Source of the DNA: Umezawaea tangerina
GTDB lineage: Bacteria > Actinomycetota > Actinomycetes > Mycobacteriales > Pseudonocardiaceae
Assembly: GCF_003002815.1 (NCBI RefSeq)
Contig: NZ_PVTF01000001.1
Span: forward strand, 1,054,001-1,118,000
DNA length: 64,000 nucleotides
Direction of reading: 5' to 3'
Within the stretch, counting starts at the first letter, position 1. Every line of letters starts with the position of its first letter. The notes beneath the pieces were generated by a model, which saw only the letters and a program-made list of their open reading frames with translations, was not told the DNA's origin and made no database searches. The position numbers and the translations under genes are program-made. This document shows positions 17,227 to 26,580 of this stretch, in pieces.

Positions 17227-20099
17227 GGCTGCACGGCCTCGAGCTGGTCGCGTTCGGCCCGTACCCGAAGCGCGAGTCGGTCGACTTCGACCTGCTCGGC
17301 GCGGACGGGCTGTTCCTGCTGCACGGCGACACCGGCGCGGGCAAGACGACGCTCCTCGACGCGGTGGCGTTCGCGCTGTTCGGCAAGGTCCCCGGCGCGC
17401 GCGGCGACGTGAAGCGGCTGCGCTGCGACTACGCGGACCCGGACGTGCGGACCGTGGTGACGCTGGAGCTGACCGTGCAGGGCAGGAGGTTCCGGATCGA
17501 GCGCAGCCCGGAGTACCTGCGGCCGAAGAAGCGCGGCGACGGATTCACCAAGGAGCAGGCCAAGGCGTCGCTGACCTGGGTCAGCGGGTGGCACGGCGAC
17601 GGGCACACCCGCATCGAGGAAGTGGCGCAGGAGGTCGAGAACCTGCTGGGGATGACCGCCGAGCAGTTCTTCCAGGTCGTGCTGCTGCCGCAGGGCGAGT
17701 TCGCGAAGTTCCTGCGGGCGGACACCGGCGAGCGCGAGAAGCTGCTGGAGAAGCTGTTCGGCACCCAGCGGTTCCTGGACGTGGAGAACTGGTTCCGCGA
17801 ACGCCGGACCGCGGCGGGCCGGGAGCTGGAGGCGCACCGGCAGGCCACCAAGGGGCTGGTCGAGCGGATCTCCGAGGCCGCCGCCGAGGACGTGCCGGAG
17901 GACGGCGACGACGAGTGGCTCAGCTCCGTGCTGAAGCTGCTCGGCGAGTCGGCCGACGAGGCGGAGACCGTGGGGCGGCGGGCCGCGGCGGCCCGTGACG
18001 CGGCCGACGCGGCGTTGGCGGCGGCGCGCGAGGAGGTCGAGCGGGTCCGGCGGGTGCGCGAGGCGTGGCGGACGAGGGCGTCGTGCGACGAGGCCGAGCC
18101 GCGGCGGCTGGCGTGGGTGGCGGAGCGGGACGCGGCGCGGCGGGCCGCGGTGGTCGTGCCCGCGCACGAGACGTCGGCACGGCTGGAGCGGTCGCTGGCC
18201 GCGGCGAAGTCCGCCGAGGCGGCGGCGTTCACGGCGCTCGGCGGCTACCGGGGCACCGACCTGCGCGGCGACTCCGAGCGGCTGCGGGAGGAGGCGGGCG
18301 GGCTGACCCGCCTCGCCGAGGAGGCCGAGCGGCAGAAGCAGGACGTGGCGCAGGTCGCCGCGCTGGTCGAGCGGCAGGCGCGGCTGGAACGGCAGGTGGC
18401 GGAGGTCGACCCGACCCTGCCCGCGCGGGTCGCGGACGCGCGGGCCGAACTGGAGCGGGCCACGGTCGCGTCGGCCAGGCTCGCCGAGGTCGAGGCGGCG
18501 GCGGACGCGGCCCGGCGGCTGCCCGCCGCCCTGGCCGCGCTGACCGGGGCGTCGGACGGGCTGCGCGCGGCGATCGACGCGCACCAGAAGGCCCAGGGGA
18601 CGCTGCTCGACGTGCGCAGGCAGCGGCTGGACGGGATGGCCGTCGAACTGGCCGGAGCCCTGACACCGGGGCGGCCGTGCCTGGTGTGCGGGTCCGAGGC
18701 GCACCCGGCCCCCGCGCAGCCGATGCTCGACGCGGTCGGCGCGGCGGACGAGGACGCGGCGGCGGCCCGCGAGCAGGCCGCGGCCAAGGACCGCGCGGCC
18801 GCCGAGCAGACCAGGTCCGCGGCCGAGCACCGGCTGGAGTCGCTGACCAAGGTCGTCGACGGGCGGGACCCGGCCGAGCTGCTGCGCGAACACGAGGAGA
18901 CGGCCCGGTTGGCCCGCTCGCGGTCCCAGCGGGCGTCCGCGCTCGGCGCGCTCGAACGGCGGCTGGAGGAGACCACGGCGGCCCACGCGGCCGCGAAGGA
19001 GGAGCTGGTCGGCGCGGCCACCCGGCGCGCGGCGCTGGAGGAGACCGTGCGCGAACGCGCCCGGCGGCTCGACGACGCCCGCGGCGACTTCCCGGACGTG
19101 CGGGCCCGCCGGGCGCACCTGCTCGACCTGGCCGACGCCCTGGTGCAGGCGGCCGACCGGCGCGCCGCCGTCGCCGACCGCACCGCGCGGCTGGAGGAGC
19201 AGCGGGTCGAGACGTCCGAGCTGGCCGCGAAAGCCGGGTTCGCCGACGTCGGGGAAGCCCTGTCGGCGGCGCGGACGGACGCGGCGCTCGCGTTGCTGGA
19301 GCAGCGGATCTCGTCGCTGGCCGACCGGCGGGCCGCGGCGGCGGCCGTGCTGGAGGAGCTGGCCGACGTGGACCCGGCGACGGAGGTCGACGTGCCCGGC
19401 GCGGCGGCGGAGTCGCAGGCCCGGCGCGAGGAGGCGCAGCGGACCGCGTCGGCGTTCACGACCGCGCGCACGCGGGTGCGGCGGGTCGCCGAGCTGGCCG
19501 GGGTGCTGCGCGCCAAGTGGGTCGAGTTCGAGCCGGTCGAGATGGCGTTCGCCGAGCTGGACGCGTTGACGGACGTGATCAACGGGCGCGGGCAGAACCA
19601 CCGGCGGATGACGCTGCGCACCTACGTGCTGGCGTCGCGGCTGGAGGAGGTCGCGCTGGCCGCGAGCATGCGGCTGGAGCGGATGAGCCAGGGCCGGTAC
19701 CGGTTCGTGCACTCGCTGGAGGCCGGGTCCCACGGGAAGGCCGGTGGGCTCGGGCTGGACGTGCTGGACGACTACTCCGGGCAGCAGCGGCCCGCGAAGA
19801 CCCTGTCCGGCGGCGAGTCGTTCCTGGCGTCGCTGTCGCTCGCGCTGGGGCTCGCGGACGTCGTGGCCGCCGAGACCGGCGGGGCGCTGCTGGACACGCT
19901 GTTCGTCGACGAGGGCTTCGGCACGCTCGACGCCGACACCCTCGACCTCGTCATGAACACCCTCGACGAGCTGCGCGCGGGCGGGCGCGTGGTCGGGCTG
20001 GTGTCGCACGTCGAGGAGCTGCGCCAGCGCATCCCCACCAGGCTCCGGGTGCGCAAGGCCCGCACCGGCTCGACGTTGCAGCTGTTCGCGGGCGCGTAG
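17223..20099 (+). CDS. sbcC: SbcCD ATPase subunit C
   Basis: The 958-residue SMC-like ATPase has Walker A GDTGAGKTT near residue 35, long antiparallel coiled coils (about 220-480 and 500-790), a zinc-hook CLVC at 486-489, an ABC signature LSGGES near 860 and Walker B LFVDEGFGTLD near 895. The hook dimerises two coiled-coil arms. With SbcD it forms the Mre11-Rad50-like nuclease. The GTG start overlaps the sbcD stop, giving translational coupling. Length and architecture are typical. Confidence 0.95.
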   Translation: MRLHGLELVAFGPYPKRESVDFDLLGADGLFLLHGDTGAGKTTLLDAVAFALFGKVPGARGDVKRLRCDYADPDVRTVVTLELTVQGRRFRIERSPEYLRPKKRGDGFTKEQAKASLTWVSGWHGDGHTRIEEVAQEVENLLGMTAEQFFQVVLLPQGEFAKFLRADTGEREKLLEKLFGTQRFLDVENWFRERRTAAGRELEAHRQATKGLVERISEAAAEDVPEDGDDEWLSSVLKLLGESADEAETVGRRAAAARDAADAALAAAREEVERVRRVREAWRTRASCDEAEPRRLAWVAERDAARRAAVVVPAHETSARLERSLAAAKSAEAAAFTALGGYRGTDLRGDSERLREEAGGLTRLAEEAERQKQDVAQVAALVERQARLERQVAEVDPTLPARVADARAELERATVASARLAEVEAAADAARRLPAALAALTGASDGLRAAIDAHQKAQGTLLDVRRQRLDGMAVELAGALTPGRPCLVCGSEAHPAPAQPMLDAVGAADEDAAAAREQAAAKDRAAAEQTRSAAEHRLESLTKVVDGRDPAELLREHEETARLARSRSQRASALGALERRLEETTAAHAAAKEELVGAATRRAALEETVRERARRLDDARGDFPDVRARRAHLLDLADALVQAADRRAAVADRTARLEEQRVETSELAAKAGFADVGEALSAARTDAALALLEQRISSLADRRAAAAAVLEELADVDPATEVDVPGAAAESQARREEAQRTASAFTTARTRVRRVAELAGVLRAKWVEFEPVEMAFAELDALTDVINGRGQNHRRMTLRTYVLASRLEEVALAASMRLERMSQGRYRFVHSLEAGSHGKAGGLGLDVLDDYSGQQRPAKTLSGGESFLASLSLALGLADVVAAETGGALLDTLFVDEGFGTLDADTLDLVMNTLDELRAGGRVVGLVSHVEELRQRIPTRLRVRKARTGSTLQLFAGA

Positions 20100-20110
20100 A
20101 CTCACCGCTC

Positions 20111-21190
<1,080 letters not shown>

Positions 21191-21260
21191 GGTTTCCGGT
21201 TTTCCTTTCGGTTTTCCGCGGTTCACTCGATCGAGCAGGTCGCGGTGGCTAACGATCGGT

Positions 21261-21289
21261 CGGTCAGTAGCGAAATCGTCTACTGATCG
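21261..21289 (+). promoter_or_regulatory. Inverted repeat upstream of a lipoprotein gene
   Basis: CGGTCAGTAG and CTACTGATCG match at nine of ten positions across a 9-base spacer, ending 15 bases before the lipoprotein start codon and touching its GGAGG ribosome binding site. It may be an operator or an mRNA hairpin that affects translation. Confidence 0.4.
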
Positions 21290-21304
21290 GAGGTCTGCCG
21301 AACA

Positions 21305-21886
21305 ATGGAAAACCGTTTCGTTCCAGTCTGTTTGCTCGCACTGGTGCTCACCGGGTGCTCGCAGTCGTCCCAGGGTGGCGAGCACCCGGTGACGTCCACG
21401 TCCGCGACCACCACGGCGACGACCAGGACGACAACCGCGCCCACGACGACGACCCGACCCCAGCCGATCGCGTTCCGGCAGGGTGAGACGGCCACCGCGG
21501 GGTGTGCGGGGACCAAGTGCGACCTGTCGTTCACCCTGACCAAGATCACCGACTGCACCGGTGAGTACGCGGGGAGTCCACCTCCGGAGGGCTCTGTCCG
21601 CAAGCTCCTGTGGGTCGAGGTGGAAACCGGGAGCCGGTTCAGCACCACCGACCTGCCGTCCGGTGCGTTCACGCAGTTCACGGCGATCAACGCGCGCGGG
21701 TTCACCAGCGGTCGGATAAACCCCTCCAGCTATTGGACGTGCGCTCCGGAGGGCAGTCGCATGGGTGCCGGTGACGAGAACTGGTTGCCGGGCAAGAAGT
21801 ACGGCGGTGCGATCGAGGTCTACCTCCCCCTCGACGCGGTCAAGGTCGTCAACGCCCAGGGGTTCTGGGAGTGGCAGGTCGACTGA
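21305..21886 (+). CDS. Secreted lipoprotein of unknown function
   Basis: The 193-residue protein carries a lipoprotein signal with lipobox LVLTGC (Cys near residue 18), a Thr-rich linker (TSATTTATTRTTTAPTTTT) and a globular domain of about 135 residues containing four cysteines, likely beta-rich, with FRQGETATAGC, LLWVEVETGS and YGGAIEVYLPLDAVKV. The fold could be DUF4352-like or related extracellular immunoglobulin-like, but I do not recognise it firmly. GGAGG is 10 bases before the ATG. It is monocistronic after ychF and convergent with the exonuclease gene. Confidence 0.7.
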   Translation: MENRFVPVCLLALVLTGCSQSSQGGEHPVTSTSATTTATTRTTTAPTTTTRPQPIAFRQGETATAGCAGTKCDLSFTLTKITDCTGEYAGSPPPEGSVRKLLWVEVETGSRFSTTDLPSGAFTQFTAINARGFTSGRINPSSYWTCAPEGSRMGAGDENWLPGKKYGGAIEVYLPLDAVKVVNAQGFWEWQVD

Positions 21887-21911
21887 CCGTCCGCCGTGCA
21901 GGCCCCGAGCC

Positions 21912-22781
21912 TCAGCCGCACAGCCTGCGGAGGAAGTCCACCTCGTCGATGACCTCGATCCGGTGCCCCCGGTCGAGCAGTTCCCGCGCCTCGCGCTGTT
22001 CCCCGCTCTCCACCCTCCCCGGCACGAACAGGTCGGGTTCGGGTGTGCCGACGACGAGCACGTCGGTTCTGGGGGTGACGGCGGGGACGGGTTGGGCGCC
22101 TGCTTCGGCGAGGCGGTAGTGGGCCTCGATGCGGGGCATCGTGGTGAGCGTGCCGGTGAGGCAGACGTTGAGCCCGTAGAAGAGGCCGCGGCGGGTCGGG
22201 CGGGTGCCGGTCCAGGTGGTGGCGGTCTGGTGGCCGGTGCGCAGGCGCAGGGTGTCGTGGAGGTCGTCGACGGTGTCGACGCCGTGCAGGCGCATGGCGG
22301 CCAGCAGGATCCCGGCGGCGGTGTCGGCGTGGGCCTGGGTGTCGCCTGCGCCCATGTCCACGCCCGCGGCCTCGGCGACGTGCGGGAGGCGGTAGGCGAG
22401 CAGTTCCCAGGTGCGGCGGGCGATCATGAGGGTGCAGGCCCAGCGGAGCTCGGGCCACGGGACGCGGGTGGCGGTGCAGGCGTGGCGGATGACGCTCATG
22501 TCGAACCCGGCGTTGTGGGCGACCAGCGGCCTGCCGCCCGCGAACTCGAGCATCAGCGCGAGGGCCTCGGGCCACTCGGGGGCGTCGGCGACCACGTCCT
22601 CGGTGATCCCGTGGATGGACGTGTTGAACGGGTGGAACCCGCCGACGCCGGGCGGTTTGACGAAGGTGCTGAACCTGTCGACGACCCGGCCGTCCCGCAC
22701 CAGCGCCATGGCCGCTGAGCAGGCGCTCTCCCGCGACCAGTTGGCGTTCTCGAAGTCGATCGCCACCCATTCAGCGCTCAC
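21912..22781 (-). CDS. DEDDh exonuclease with C-terminal BRCT domain
   Basis: The N-terminal domain (about 1-165) is a DnaQ-like 3'-5' exonuclease: ExoI with Asp9 and Glu11 (IDFENAN), ExoII AHNAGFD, and ExoIII His-Asp in QAHADT. The C-terminal 90 residues (LFYGLNVCLTGTLTTMPR, then TDVLVVGTPEPDLF) resemble a BRCT domain like those in DNA ligase and in DnaQ-BRCT fusions. The total of 289 residues fits this two-domain architecture. It probably acts in DNA end processing or repair. The gene is alone and divergent from an unknown gene at 22897. Confidence 0.8.
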   Translation of the reverse strand: MSAEWVAIDFENANWSRESACSAAMALVRDGRVVDRFSTFVKPPGVGGFHPFNTSIHGITEDVVADAPEWPEALALMLEFAGGRPLVAHNAGFDMSVIRHACTATRVPWPELRWACTLMIARRTWELLAYRLPHVAEAAGVDMGAGDTQAHADTAAGILLAAMRLHGVDTVDDLHDTLRLRTGHQTATTWTGTRPTRRGLFYGLNVCLTGTLTTMPRIEAHYRLAEAGAQPVPAVTPRTDVLVVGTPEPDLFVPGRVESGEQREARELLDRGHRIEVIDEVDFLRRLCG

Positions 22782-22896
22782 TGTTCCCCCATCCAGGGTG
22801 CGTGGTTATCCGCCCCATCGGTCACGGGTACCACTCGCGTTACACCGGGTGGAGCCGCGCGGTGAAACGAAACGATCACCAGGACGATGGACAGGC

Positions 22897-23538
22897 ATGG
22901 TCATCGATAGTTCGCCTGCCCCGTTGTCCGACCGAGCCGCCGACGAGCGGTCGGCGAGTGGGCACGTGGTGGTGTGCCGTTGTGGTGACGTGGTGGCGGT
23001 GCGGGTGGTCGACGTGCTGGGGGAGCGGACCGCGGCGTGGGACGCGGTGCTGAGCGGGGAGACGGCGCGCAGGGCGTTGGCGGAGTGCGCGGGGCGGGCG
23101 TTGTTGGCGTGGGAGTCGGACCGGGTGCTGGACGTGGTGCGGCAGCTGGAAGAAGTGGCGGGCGTCACGTCCGCGGAGCGGGTCGTGGTGGAGATCCCCG
23201 AGGTGCTGGCCGAGATCGCGGAGGCGCGGGCGGCGTACGCGGAGGTGGTGGCGGAGCACCAGGCGGGGCACCGGGAGTCGCGGGACCTGCGGTGGCTGGT
23301 GGCGTTGCCGGAGCCGTTGCCGACCACGGCCGAGCAGCTGCGGCGGCGGGCGCGGATCGTGGTGGCCGGTGGGCCGGAGACGGCCGAGGCCGAGCTGATC
23401 GCCTCGCTGGGCACGTGGGTGGTGCGGCGGTGGCAGGAGAACGTCGACGTGCTGGAGCGCCGGGAGTACCTCCGCGAGCGCTTCGGGCCCGCGACGGTCC
23501 TCCCCGCGCGTTGGGGCAAACTCGTGGCGGACGCCTGA
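22897..23538 (+). CDS. Hypothetical protein
   Basis: This 213-residue soluble protein has no motif I recognise. It starts with a short polar segment, then GHVVVCRCGDVVAVRVVDVLG with a CxC pair. A largely helical, Glu/Ala/Arg-rich body follows (VLDVVRQLEEVAGV, EVLAEIAEARAAYAEVV), which may form coiled coils. There is no signal peptide. The ATG at 22897 lies close after a GGACAGG ribosome binding site. A terminator-like stem follows. Function unknown. Confidence 0.6.
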   Translation: MVIDSSPAPLSDRAADERSASGHVVVCRCGDVVAVRVVDVLGERTAAWDAVLSGETARRALAECAGRALLAWESDRVLDVVRQLEEVAGVTSAERVVVEIPEVLAEIAEARAAYAEVVAEHQAGHRESRDLRWLVALPEPLPTTAEQLRRRARIVVAGGPETAEAELIASLGTWVVRRWQENVDVLERREYLRERFGPATVLPARWGKLVADA

Positions 23539-23547
23539 AAAAGGGAA

Positions 23548-23578
23548 GAAGGGCCGCCCCGGTCCGGGACGACCCTTC
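23548..23578. terminator. Hairpin between the hypothetical gene and the small membrane-protein gene
   Basis: Arms of about 14 bases (starting GAAGGGCCG) pair with two mismatches around a short loop, ten bases after the stop codon at 23538. Being nearly symmetrical, it can serve both convergent genes. Confidence 0.6.
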
Positions 23579-23592
23579 GTACGTGCCGCCGG

Positions 23593-23697
23593 TCAGTGGA
23601 GCTGGCGGCGGCCTCGGGCGGCGAGCGCCAGCACGCCTCCGGCGGTGAAGAGCATTCCTACTGCGGCGACGACTGCCACCACGATGTCCGCGGTCAT
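23593..23697 (-). CDS. Small single-pass membrane protein of 34 residues
   Basis: A short frame from ATG at 23697 to TGA encodes one hydrophobic helix (VVAVVAAVGMLFTAGGVLAL) followed by a positive tail (AARGRRQLH). GAGGAGAACC directly precedes the ATG, a near-ideal ribosome binding site. The positive C-terminal end predicts an outside N-terminus and cytoplasmic C-terminus. Family unknown. A frame of this size can occur by chance in G+C-rich DNA, but the ribosome binding site, the clean helix-plus-charge design and the terminator just downstream support it as real. Confidence 0.6.
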   Translation of the reverse strand: MTADIVVAVVAAVGMLFTAGGVLALAARGRRQLH

Positions 23698-23809
23698 GGT
23701 TCTCCTCGTGGTTGATGACTCCCACTAGTAGTGACGTTCGGGTACCCCGTTTTCACTCCTCCAGTCACCTACTTCACACTGGAACTACCGTCGACGGAGG
23801 AGGCCTCGC

Positions 23810-25048
23810 GTGAACCCGCGTGCCGTGGAAGCCCGCGTGCTCGCAATCGCGCCGTGGCTGCTGGCGCTGTCCCTGGTGGGGCAGTTGACGATGGTGGCGT
23901 TCCAGACGCAGATGACCATGATCGACCTGATGGTCTACCGGAACGGCTCACCCGAGTTGTTCACGGGGTTCCTGTACGACTGGCGGCTCAGCGAGTTCTC
24001 GGACAAGTTCGCGCTGCCGTTCACCTACCCGCCGTTCTCGGCGCTGGTGTTCGTGCCGCTGTCGTGGATCCCGTGGGGCGTCGCGCGCTGGTTCTGGCAG
24101 ATCCTCTGCCTTGCCTGCCTGTACTGGTTGATCCGCACCGCGTTGAGGATGATCGACGCCGAGCACCTGTCCCGGCGCGCGATGCTGTGGACGGCGCTGG
24201 CGATCTGGGTCGAGCCGGTGCGCACGACGTTGAACTACGGCCAGATCAACCTGCTGCTGGCCGCCGTGCTGCTCGCCACGATGGCGAGCACCCGCCCGTG
24301 GGTCGCCGGGTTCGGCGTCGGCGTGACCGCGGGGATCAAGCTGACGCCCGCGGTGTCCGGCGTGTACTTCCTGGGCACCAAGCGGTTCGCGGCGGCGGTC
24401 TGGTCGGTGGTGGCGTTCGGGCTCACGGTCGGGCTCGGGTTCCTGGTCGCGCCGCAGCTGTCGGGCGAGTACTGGTTCCACCTGCTCGGCGACGCGAGCC
24501 GCATCGGTCCGGTGGGCTCGTCGATCAACCAGTCGCTGCGCGGGGCGCTGTCCCGGACGGTCGGCTACGACGTGCAGAGCGGGCCGATCTACCTGGCGGG
24601 CTGCGCCGTCGCGGTGGTGCTGATGGTGTGGGCGCTGCGCGAGGCGTTGCGGGCCAAGCAGACCCTGGCCGCGATCGTCGTGGTGCAGGTGTTCGGGCTG
24701 CTGGTGTCGCCGATCTCCTGGAGCCACCACTGGGTGTGGGCGATGCCCGCCCTGATGTGGCTGCTCTACGGCCCGGCGAACCGGCACCGGCTGGTCAACA
24801 CCACCGCGGTCGTCTGGGTGCTGTCGATCGGCAGCTTCCTGATCTCGTTCCTGCTGATCTGGCAGGACTCCATCTGGACCATCCCGCGCCCCTGGTGGGA
24901 GTCGCTGCTCGGCTGGGTCTACCCGGCCGCGGGCCTGCTCACGCTGGTTGCGGTCGCCGTCGGCCTGCGGGCCCTCGAACCGGGCCCGCGGACCGAGGCG
25001 GAGATCAGCAGCCCGGTGTCAGAGCCGCAACCTGCTGACCGGCGCTGA
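23810..25048 (+). CDS. pimE: GT87 polyprenol-phosphate-mannose mannosyltransferase, PimE-like
   Basis: This 412-residue membrane protein has about ten helices typical of GT-C glycosyltransferases of DUF2029/GT87. The first extracellular loop contains an acidic residue in MTMIDLMVYRNG, the position of the catalytic Asp in PimE-type enzymes. Other landmarks are FTYPPFSAL, YGQINLLL, GIKLTPA and SPISWSHHWVW. PimE adds the fifth mannose of phosphatidylinositol mannosides using polyprenyl phosphomannose. The GTG start follows GGAGG. The pterin dehydratase is nearby, as after mycobacterial pimE (recalled). The 3' end overlaps the convergent hydrolase gene by 44 bp. Confidence 0.78.
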   Translation: MNPRAVEARVLAIAPWLLALSLVGQLTMVAFQTQMTMIDLMVYRNGSPELFTGFLYDWRLSEFSDKFALPFTYPPFSALVFVPLSWIPWGVARWFWQILCLACLYWLIRTALRMIDAEHLSRRAMLWTALAIWVEPVRTTLNYGQINLLLAAVLLATMASTRPWVAGFGVGVTAGIKLTPAVSGVYFLGTKRFAAAVWSVVAFGLTVGLGFLVAPQLSGEYWFHLLGDASRIGPVGSSINQSLRGALSRTVGYDVQSGPIYLAGCAVAVVLMVWALREALRAKQTLAAIVVVQVFGLLVSPISWSHHWVWAMPALMWLLYGPANRHRLVNTTAVVWVLSIGSFLISFLLIWQDSIWTIPRPWWESLLGWVYPAAGLLTLVAVAVGLRALEPGPRTEAEISSPVSEPQPADRR

Positions 25049-26042
25049 GGAACGCCCCGACGGCGAACGCCGCGCTGTCGTCCGCACCCGCCGGTCGGTG
25101 CGACCCGCGGGCCTGCACGTAGCCGAACCTCCCGCTGTCCCGCAACGCCGAGGTGGTCAACGCGGTCCAGCCGCGCCGCACGACGGGCAGGTAGGTGTCC
25201 TCGTCGAGCACACCGGCGTTGATCCCGGCGGCGAGGGCATGGGTGACCAGCGCGGTCGAGCTGGACTCCTTGCCGCCGAACAGCAGTTCGGCGTCGAAGA
25301 ACCCGTCCGGCCGCTGGAGCCACCGCATCGTCTCGGCCGACCGCCGCAGCGTCCGCGCGTACTCGGCGCGGTCCGGGCTGTCGGCGGGCAGCGCGAGCAC
25401 GGCCTTGGCCAGCCCGGACATCGCGAAGCCGTTCGCCTGCGCGTTGCCGCGCCAGAGTCCGGTGACGTCGTCGAACAGCCGCCGCCTGGCATCGCGGAAC
25501 AGCGTCCGCGCCGCGTCCAGCAGGGCCGGGTCCGCGTCCATCACGCCGAGGCGGGTGAACGACGGCAGCGACATGTCCAGCGCGTCCGGCGTCGTCCAGT
25601 ACCGGGTGTCGCCCCGCGCGACGCTCGCGGCCTCGGCGGCCAGGTTCGCGCGCAGCGGGTCGAGCACGCGGTCCTCCTGGTGGAAGAACCACACGTCCAG
25701 GTAGGCCTCGCCGGAGGCCTGCGGGTCGGCGGCGAACGGGTGCGCCGGGTCGAGCGGCAGCAGCCACCCGTTGGCCTCGGTCCACGGCCACGTCTTGTGG
25801 TTGCTGACCCCGGTCGTGCGGACCTGGGCGAGGTTGCCGACGTGGAACAGCGCGTTGGACCAGGTGTTCGCGGCCTGGTCGGTGTCGTGGTCGACCCAGT
25901 ACGCGGACGAGCGGACCATCAGGTCGGTGACCCCGCAGTCCGCGGCGGGTGCGGGGTCGGCGACCGACGGAGGGGCGACGGCCAGGCCGGTGGCGAGCAG
26001 GCCCACCGCGACGAGCGCGGTCCTCCGAAGTGACTTCAGCAC
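25005..26042 (-). CDS. Secreted glycosyl hydrolase, GH88/GH105-like
   Basis: The 345-residue protein starts with an Arg-containing signal peptide (LKSLRRTALVAVGLLATGLAVAPP read in parts) and has an alpha/alpha-barrel-like sequence: YWVDHDTDQAANTW, HKTWPWTEANGW, YLDVWFFHQ, and a C-terminal RRGWTALTTSALRDSGRFGYVQARGS with DDSAAFAVGAFLSAGQQVA. The ending resembles unsaturated rhamnogalacturonyl or glucuronyl hydrolases of the YteR type. Catalytic residues are not confidently placed. The GTG at 26042 is chosen because AGGAGG precedes it by five bases and the signal peptide starts there. Substrate unknown; a plant or envelope polysaccharide is likely. Confidence 0.6.
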   Translation of the reverse strand: MLKSLRRTALVAVGLLATGLAVAPPSVADPAPAADCGVTDLMVRSSAYWVDHDTDQAANTWSNALFHVGNLAQVRTTGVSNHKTWPWTEANGWLLPLDPAHPFAADPQASGEAYLDVWFFHQEDRVLDPLRANLAAEAASVARGDTRYWTTPDALDMSLPSFTRLGVMDADPALLDAARTLFRDARRRLFDDVTGLWRGNAQANGFAMSGLAKAVLALPADSPDRAEYARTLRRSAETMRWLQRPDGFFDAELLFGGKESSSTALVTHALAAGINAGVLDEDTYLPVVRRGWTALTTSALRDSGRFGYVQARGSHRPAGADDSAAFAVGAFLSAGQQVAALTPGC

Positions 26043-26153
26043 GGGTGCCTCCTGGAGCGGAGGCGGCGGTGGTCCCATCGAACCGAGCGCGAGCCGGCCG
26101 CACAAGGGCGGCGGCGTTTCCGGTCGCTCCCCGCGGACGACGCCGTCGACCGG

Positions 26154-26447
26154 TTACCCGAGCGCGTCGAGGACGCCGTCGATCTCGGCCGCGAGACCCA
26201 GGTCCAGCGCCGTCACGCCGCCCTTCGAGTGCGTGCTGACCCGGAACGTGAGCGTCCGCCACCGGATGTCGACGTCCGGGTGGTGGTCGTTGTTCTCGGC
26301 GATCTCGGCCACCCGGTTCACCACCTGGATCGCCTCCGGGAAGCTCTTGAGCTCCACGATGCGCATGAGCGCGTTCTCCTGCGCGCTCCAGCTCGGCAGC
26401 GAGCGCAGGGCTTCGGTCACCTGGTCGTCGGTCAGCAGTTCGGCCAT
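26154..26447 (-). CDS. phhB: 4a-hydroxytetrahydrobiopterin dehydratase (pterin-4-alpha-carbinolamine dehydratase)
   Basis: The 97-residue protein is standard PCD/DCoH length with the active-site signature ENNDHHPDVDI (His55, His56 and Pro57). It dehydrates 4a-carbinolamine pterin to quinonoid dihydropterin. No aromatic amino acid hydroxylase is in the window, so its role in this genome may be in molybdopterin or other pterin chemistry. In M. tuberculosis the counterpart Rv1159A follows pimE, matching this neighbourhood (recalled). It is divergent from the TPP riboswitch and thiBPQ operon. Confidence 0.92.
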   Translation of the reverse strand: MAELLTDDQVTEALRSLPSWSAQENALMRIVELKSFPEAIQVVNRVAEIAENNDHHPDVDIRWRTLTFRVSTHSKGGVTALDLGLAAEIDGVLDALG

Positions 26448-26482
26448 GACCCCGATGGTGCCACCAGGTCGCGTACGCTGCC

Positions 26483-26578
26483 GCTTACCACGGGAGTCCG
26501 GTACTGCGCCGGGCTGAGAGGAAGGCGCGCGAGCCTTCGACCGTCCACACCTGATCCGGGTCATGCCGGTGTAGGGAG
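26483..26578 (+). promoter_or_regulatory. TPP riboswitch (THI element)
   Basis: The canonical conserved blocks are present in order: GGGAGTCCGG, GGGCTGAGAGG, a variable hairpin (AAGGCGCGCGAGCCTT), ACCTGATCCGGGTCATGCCGG and GTAGGGAGAG, ending against the thiB start codon. The last block includes the ribosome binding site (GGGAGAG), so TPP binding probably blocks translation initiation. Edges are approximate. The riboswitch matches the downstream thiamine ABC transporter genes exactly in function. Confidence 0.95.
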
Positions 26579-26580
26579 AG

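Noticed and set aside
17031-20105. A 1,024-codon open frame antisense to sbcC
   Set aside because: Composition is Arg/Pro/Gly/His-rich without domains, and sbcC has clear Walker, hook and signature motifs.
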